DNA of 19,896 bases from Nitrospirota bacterium (GTDB lineage Bacteria > Nitrospirota > Thermodesulfovibrionia > Thermodesulfovibrionales > JdFR-85). The stretch covers positions 1 through 19,896 of the forward strand of contig QIJG01000226.1 of NCBI GenBank assembly GCA_003232715.1, in the 5' to 3' direction. Positions within the stretch are counted from its first letter, which is position 1, and each line of letters begins with the position of its first letter. The translations under genes and the position numbers were made by a program. Under the pieces are notes generated by a model. The model was not told the DNA's origin and ran no database searches. It saw nothing but the letters and a program-made list of their open reading frames with translations. Shown here in pieces: positions 16,428 through 19,896 of this stretch.

Positions 16428-17401
16428 TGGAAACTATAAACTATGTAAATACTACATATCATGACGACATAAAAGAGGATGTCCTGTCCGGCTTAACGGC
16501 ATCACAAAAGTTTATTCCCAGTAAATACTTTTACGATGCCCGGGGATCGGTCCTCTTTGAGAAGATTTGCTGTTTGCCCGAGTACTATCCTACGCGTACG
16601 GAACTGTCTATATTAAGGGATGCTGCTCCGTCTATAATGCATTATTTCCCGGATGGCGATATTGTTGAGTTGGGGGCAGGCGCAAACTGGAAGATCAGGA
16701 CGCTGCTGGATATTGTCCCAAAGAACAAATTATCAAACATACGGTATATACCGGTAGATGTCAGTGAGGCAGCCCTGGAGGCGTCAACGGAAGAATTGCT
16801 GAGGATATATCCCGGACTGAATATGCTTGGGATAGTTGCCGATTTTACCAGACATATGGAGATGATTCCGTGTGGCCGGGAGAAACTGTTTGTCTTCTTC
16901 GGCAGTACATTAGGGAATTTCAATGAAGACGCCGGGGATCTTTTCTTAAAGAGTGTTGCCGGTTCCCTGGGGGAGGGGGATCGCTTTCTGCTCGGTATTG
17001 ACATGTTGAAGCCACGGGATATATTGGAACGCGCTTATAACGACTCCTCGGGGATTACGGCTGAATTCAATAAAAACATTCTGAATGTTTTAAACAGGGC
17101 GCTGGAAGCTGATTTTGATTTAGACCATTTTGATCATCGTGCCGTCTTTAATATGGAAAAAGAACGGATGGAGATGTATTTGCAGGCTAACGTCGATGTA
17201 GTTGCAGAGATAAGTTCTCTGGGATTAACGGTTAAGTTAGAGGAGGGGGAAAGCATTCTCACCGAGGTATGCAGGAAATTCACTAAAGGCAGCGTGGACC
17301 GGATGGCCTTTAATGCCGGTTTGAATGTCACTAAATGGTTTTCTGATCCAAAAGGTTGGTTTTCCCTTGTAGAGATGGAAAGGTGGAATGAAGGAGGGTA
17401 A
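16427..17401 (+). CDS. egtD: EgtD-like L-histidine N-alpha-methyltransferase
   Basis: EgtD trimethylates the amino group of histidine with SAM to make hercynine, the precursor of ergothioneine. Family signatures are clear: PSKYFYDARGSVLFEKI (31-47), LPEYYPTRTE (50-59), SAM motif IVELGAG (79-85), YIPVDVSEAAL (107-117), FFGSTLGNFN (157-166), LLGIDMLKP and YNDSSGITAEFN. Y36, Y53 or Y54, N164 and Y204 correspond to histidine-binding residues of mycobacterial EgtD. At the imidazole-binding site the usual ExS appears as E280-V281-C282, so Ser is replaced by Cys. Length is 324, as expected. I chose ATG 16427, which overlaps the previous stop, rather than an upstream in-frame ATG at 16385. No EgtB sulfoxide synthase is in the window, so the product may be used differently or further processed elsewhere. 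Confidence 0.88.
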   Translation: METINYVNTTYHDDIKEDVLSGLTASQKFIPSKYFYDARGSVLFEKICCLPEYYPTRTELSILRDAAPSIMHYFPDGDIVELGAGANWKIRTLLDIVPKNKLSNIRYIPVDVSEAALEASTEELLRIYPGLNMLGIVADFTRHMEMIPCGREKLFVFFGSTLGNFNEDAGDLFLKSVAGSLGEGDRFLLGIDMLKPRDILERAYNDSSGITAEFNKNILNVLNRALEADFDLDHFDHRAVFNMEKERMEMYLQANVDVVAEISSLGLTVKLEEGESILTEVCRKFTKGSVDRMAFNAGLNVTKWFSDPKGWFSLVEMERWNEGG

Positions 17402-17404
17402 GTT

Positions 17405-17584
17405 ATGGAATGGGTCAGAGTAAACTGGTTCTGGATAATACTTTTTGCGGTATTTATCGGAATACACCTCTTTGGTCACGGAGGTGCCCATGGGGGCCAT
17501 GGAGGTAAAAAAGAGGGTGGTGAGCACAAAGGACATGCAGAAGGTTCACAGGCAAAAAAAGAAGGGGGTGGAGGATGCCATTAA
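17405..17584 (+). CDS. Small His-rich single-pass membrane protein (DUF2933-like)
   Basis: This 59-residue protein starts with one hydrophobic helix (about residues 7-23, NWFWIILFAVFIGIHLF). A short Gly/His/Lys-rich tail follows, with H21, H25, H29, H32, H41, H44 and H59 and a C-terminal GGGGCH. The arrangement suggests a membrane-tethered binder of soft or borderline metals such as copper. It resembles small DUF2933-type proteins found near copper-export genes; that family name is a guess from pattern. It begins 3 bp after egtD and overlaps the next gene by 10 bases. GAAGGAGGG at 17390-17398 gives a strong ribosome site, supporting it as a real gene. Confidence 0.75.
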   Translation: MEWVRVNWFWIILFAVFIGIHLFGHGGAHGGHGGKKEGGEHKGHAEGSQAKKEGGGGCH

Positions 17585-17853
17585 ATATAAGAGTGGTCAG
17601 CTGGTCTCTGGGTATCTTTACGGCGATTTCATTCACCCTCTGTGTCCTTTACGGATTGATAGTCCCCAAAAGTCTGCATGGAATGGCGATGTTTCTTGAG
17701 GCAATGCTTCCTGCCTTCAAGTGGCTGACTCTGGGTGGATTCCTCCTCGGTCTTGTCGAGAGCTTTCTTTATGGAATATATACCGGAGTTGTCTTCGTAC
17801 CGGTATATAATTTTATTAACCGCAGGTGGGGTGCAGGAGGGCAGAATGGATAA
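17575..17853 (+). CDS. Small two-helix membrane protein, DUF5676-like
   Basis: The 92-residue product begins MPLNIRVVSWSLGIFTAI and has two clear hydrophobic segments (about 8-30 and 48-78), ending in NFINRRW and a short polar tail. The layout, including the Gly-rich second helix (GGFLLGLVESFLYGIYTG), matches DUF5676 membrane proteins, which often sit with heavy-metal ATPases; their role is unknown. It starts inside the end of the His-rich gene, with GGGGTGGAGG just upstream, and its stop overlaps the ATPase start (TAATG). The three genes are therefore translationally coupled, which suggests a joint role, perhaps as accessory to the pump. Confidence 0.75.
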   Translation: MPLNIRVVSWSLGIFTAISFTLCVLYGLIVPKSLHGMAMFLEAMLPAFKWLTLGGFLLGLVESFLYGIYTGVVFVPVYNFINRRWGAGGQNG

Positions 17854-19896
17854 TGCTTTGTCACGCAGAGATGGTTAAACAGCAGGCGATTATCCCGTCG
17901 GCTACAACCGGGGTAAGCGGAGAGAATAAAGGAGAGGTCAGGATCGAGCTGCCTATAGCAGGAATCTCCTGTACGGCAACGATAGAAAAAGCGCTGGCCT
18001 CCATAAACGGTATCAGCCAGGCGAATCTCAATTTTGCCTCTAAAAAGGCATTTGTCTCATATGATCCCACCCGTGTCCGGGTGGGGCGGATCATCAAGGT
18101 AATCAAGGACAGCGGGTATGATGTCAGCTCGGAAAAGGTCACTCTGAAAATCATGGAGATGACGTGTGCCTCTGCCTTAAAGGGGTCGCCCGGGGTCATT
18201 GGGGCAGAGGTAAACCTTGGCTCCGAAAGTGCTGCTATCGAATATCTGTCTTCAATGACAGACCTGAAATCGCTGAAAAAAACCATAGAGTCCGCCGGAT
18301 ACAAAACGGGCATTGAAGAGTCTCAGTCCAGGGAGGAGGACTCAAAAGTGCGGGAATACAGGTCACTTTTGAGGAGGTTCATGGTTGCCGCTATCATATC
18401 CCTGCCCGTGATTGCAGTCAGCTACCCAAAATTCTTCCCGGGGCTCAAGGATATGGAGATGGATACGTTGAGGCTGCTCTGGATAGGCGCGAGTATTATT
18501 ACAGTACCTGTACTTATCTATTCCGGGAGCAGTTTTTTTAAAGGTGCGGTTGCAGCCTTCAGGCGCAGGGCTGCCGACATGAATACATTAATCGCCCTCG
18601 GTACAGGAATGGCATGGCTCTTTTCGACTGTGGCAGTCCTGTTTCCTGAGCTCTTTCCCGAAAACACCATAGAGCCTTATTTTGACGTTGTCTCTGTGGT
18701 TATCGCCCTGGTAGTGTTGGGCCAGGCATTGGAGCTCAGGGCCAAGGGCAGGACATCTGAGGCCATAAAAAAATTGATGGGGCTTCAGGCCAGGACCGCA
18801 CGGGTAATAAGGAAAGGCAATGAGATTGATATTGCGATAGAGGAAGTCCTGGTTGGTGATAAGGTGATAGTACGTCCCGGGGATAAGATACCCGTGGACG
18901 GAGTGCTTGTTGAGGGACGCTCAAATGTGGATGAATCCATGCTCACAGGGGAGTCCTTACCTGCGGAGAAGCAGGAAGGGGATGAGGTTATAGGCGGAAC
19001 AATAAACAATACCGGTGCTTTCAAGTTTAAGGCTACAAAAGTCGGAAAAGACACGGCCCTTGCCATGATTATCAAGATGGTGCAGGAAGCTCAGGGCTCC
19101 AAGGCCCCTATACAGAAACTTGCCGATACAGTCAGTGGATATTTTGTTCCTGCCGTGATGGTCATAGCAGTGACGAGTTTTATTTTATGGTATGACCTTG
19201 GCCCTGAACCGCGTATCATCCTGGCATTGCTCGGGGCGGTGACTACATTGATCGTGGCATCTCCATGCGTACTTGGTCTTGCAACACCGACTTCGTTGAT
19301 GATAGGGATCGGAAAGGCCGCAGAAAACGGGATCCTGATAAGAAACGGTGAGGCCATACAGGTTGCATCCGCACTTGATACAGTGGTCCTTGACAAGACA
19401 GGCACCATCACCATCGGAAAGCCGGCCCTGACGGATGTAATAATCATCGGTGAAGGCAACGAGAAGGACGTTGTCAGGTTTGCAGCAGCCCTGGAGAAGA
19501 ACTCCGGGCATCCACTGGCAGAGGCAATACTGCAGGGAGCCAGGACCCGGGATATTGTCCCCTCTGATCCGGAGGATTTCAAGGCCATACCCGGACACGG
19601 GGTAGAAGGCATTGTGGATGGGTACCGGATAACCCTTGGCAATAGAAAACTCATGGACAGGGTCGGGGCTGACCTTGGTGATCTTGAAAAAGATTCACAT
19701 ACGCTTGCAGATGAAGGAAAAACCCCGATCTTCATTTCCATTGACGGCAAGGCTGCCGGTGTCATAGCAGTCTCAGACCCACTGAACGAAGATTCTATCG
19801 AAGCAATAAAGGGGTTGAAGGGGCTGGGTGTGGATGTGGTCATGATAACAGGTGACAACAGGAGGACCGCAAAGGCTATAGCAAAGAGAGTGGGGA
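17853..19896 (+). CDS. CopA-like P1B-type metal ATPase with degenerate metal-binding domains, 3' end outside window
   Basis: This pump uses ATP to move metal ions, classically Cu+, out of the cytoplasm. The first 681 residues are in the window. Two N-terminal HMA-like domains (about 29-92 and 95-153) keep the fold signature but only one Cys each: C40 (GISCTATIEKAL) and C105 (MTCASALK). The second Cys of CxxC is gone, with short deletions there. The ATPase core is intact: TGE at 365-367, DKTGT at 514-518 (D514 phosphorylated), HP at 553-554, and GDN at 667-669. In the ion-binding helix the motif is SPC (470-472), not the CPC of Cu+ pumps. GQALELRAKGRTSEAIKKL is typical of CopA. ATG 17853 overlaps the previous stop; GGAGGG at 17836-17841 is a bit far (11 nt). 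CopA-like by sequence, but the metal may differ. Confidence 0.9.
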   Translation, partial: MLCHAEMVKQQAIIPSATTGVSGENKGEVRIELPIAGISCTATIEKALASINGISQANLNFASKKAFVSYDPTRVRVGRIIKVIKDSGYDVSSEKVTLKIMEMTCASALKGSPGVIGAEVNLGSESAAIEYLSSMTDLKSLKKTIESAGYKTGIEESQSREEDSKVREYRSLLRRFMVAAIISLPVIAVSYPKFFPGLKDMEMDTLRLLWIGASIITVPVLIYSGSSFFKGAVAAFRRRAADMNTLIALGTGMAWLFSTVAVLFPELFPENTIEPYFDVVSVVIALVVLGQALELRAKGRTSEAIKKLMGLQARTARVIRKGNEIDIAIEEVLVGDKVIVRPGDKIPVDGVLVEGRSNVDESMLTGESLPAEKQEGDEVIGGTINNTGAFKFKATKVGKDTALAMIIKMVQEAQGSKAPIQKLADTVSGYFVPAVMVIAVTSFILWYDLGPEPRIILALLGAVTTLIVASPCVLGLATPTSLMIGIGKAAENGILIRNGEAIQVASALDTVVLDKTGTITIGKPALTDVIIIGEGNEKDVVRFAAALEKNSGHPLAEAILQGARTRDIVPSDPEDFKAIPGHGVEGIVDGYRITLGNRKLMDRVGADLGDLEKDSHTLADEGKTPIFISIDGKAAGVIAVSDPLNEDSIEAIKGLKGLGVDVVMITGDNRRTAKAIAKRVG

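Noticed and set aside
17861..19858. Long minus-strand open frames under the P-type ATPase
   Set aside because: Ser/Pro-rich shadow translations of a strongly conserved ATPase on the plus strand.
1..19896. CRISPR arrays, tRNA or rRNA genes, prophage genes
   Set aside because: No regularly spaced repeats, cloverleaf-like segments, conserved rRNA stretches or phage structural genes were seen.

Overview
This is a bacterial window of dense, mostly operonic genes with moderate GC. It carries a [NiFe] hydrogenase, a complete Rnf complex and a run of redox and metal-related genes. That gene content suggests an anaerobic or facultatively anaerobic Gram-negative bacterium, perhaps of the Nitrospirota or Thermodesulfobacteriota kind. 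The taxonomic guess is an inference from gene content only; no rRNA or tRNA gene is visible.

Layout. Bases 1-1732 (+) hold the end of a group 3 (3b-like) [NiFe] hydrogenase operon: the C-terminal part of the small subunit and the large subunit. The large-subunit gene is split by a one-base frameshift just before its first Ni-binding CxxC motif. Converging on it, bases 1756-7486 (-) hold a full rnfCDGEAB operon for an ion-pumping ferredoxin:NAD+ oxidoreductase. A sigma70-like promoter and a 21-bp palindrome lie ahead of rnfC, and a palindrome-rich, REP/MITE-like segment separates rnfC from rnfD. Bases 7487-7922 are an AT-rich stretch with short tandem repeats and a possible transposase remnant. 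An HI0933/YhiN-family flavoprotein follows (7923-9218), then a translationally coupled pair of RNA-related genes: a DEAD-box helicase and Tex (9279-12862).

Bases 13099-19896 (+) are the least ordinary part. They encode a YHS-domain/thioredoxin-reductase-like fusion that lacks the redox CxxC, a GalT-family nucleotidyltransferase with two predicted zinc sites, a geranylgeranyl-reductase-like flavoprotein with a Cys-rich tail, and an EgtD-type histidine N-methyltransferase. After these come a small His-rich membrane protein, a DUF5676-like membrane protein and the first 681 residues of a CopA-like P1B ATPase. From galT onward the genes are 19 bp apart or closer, several overlapping, so they are probably co-transcribed.

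How they work together. Hydrogenase and Rnf would connect H2, NAD(P)H, ferredoxin and an ion gradient. The last seven genes look like a metal- and redox-handling operon with repeated departures from canonical motifs: two metal-binding domains each lacking the second Cys, SPC in place of CPC in the pump, no CxxC in the TrxR-like protein, and Cys in place of a conserved Ser in the EgtD homologue. This cluster is my main candidate for an undescribed system. Its function is inferred, not shown.
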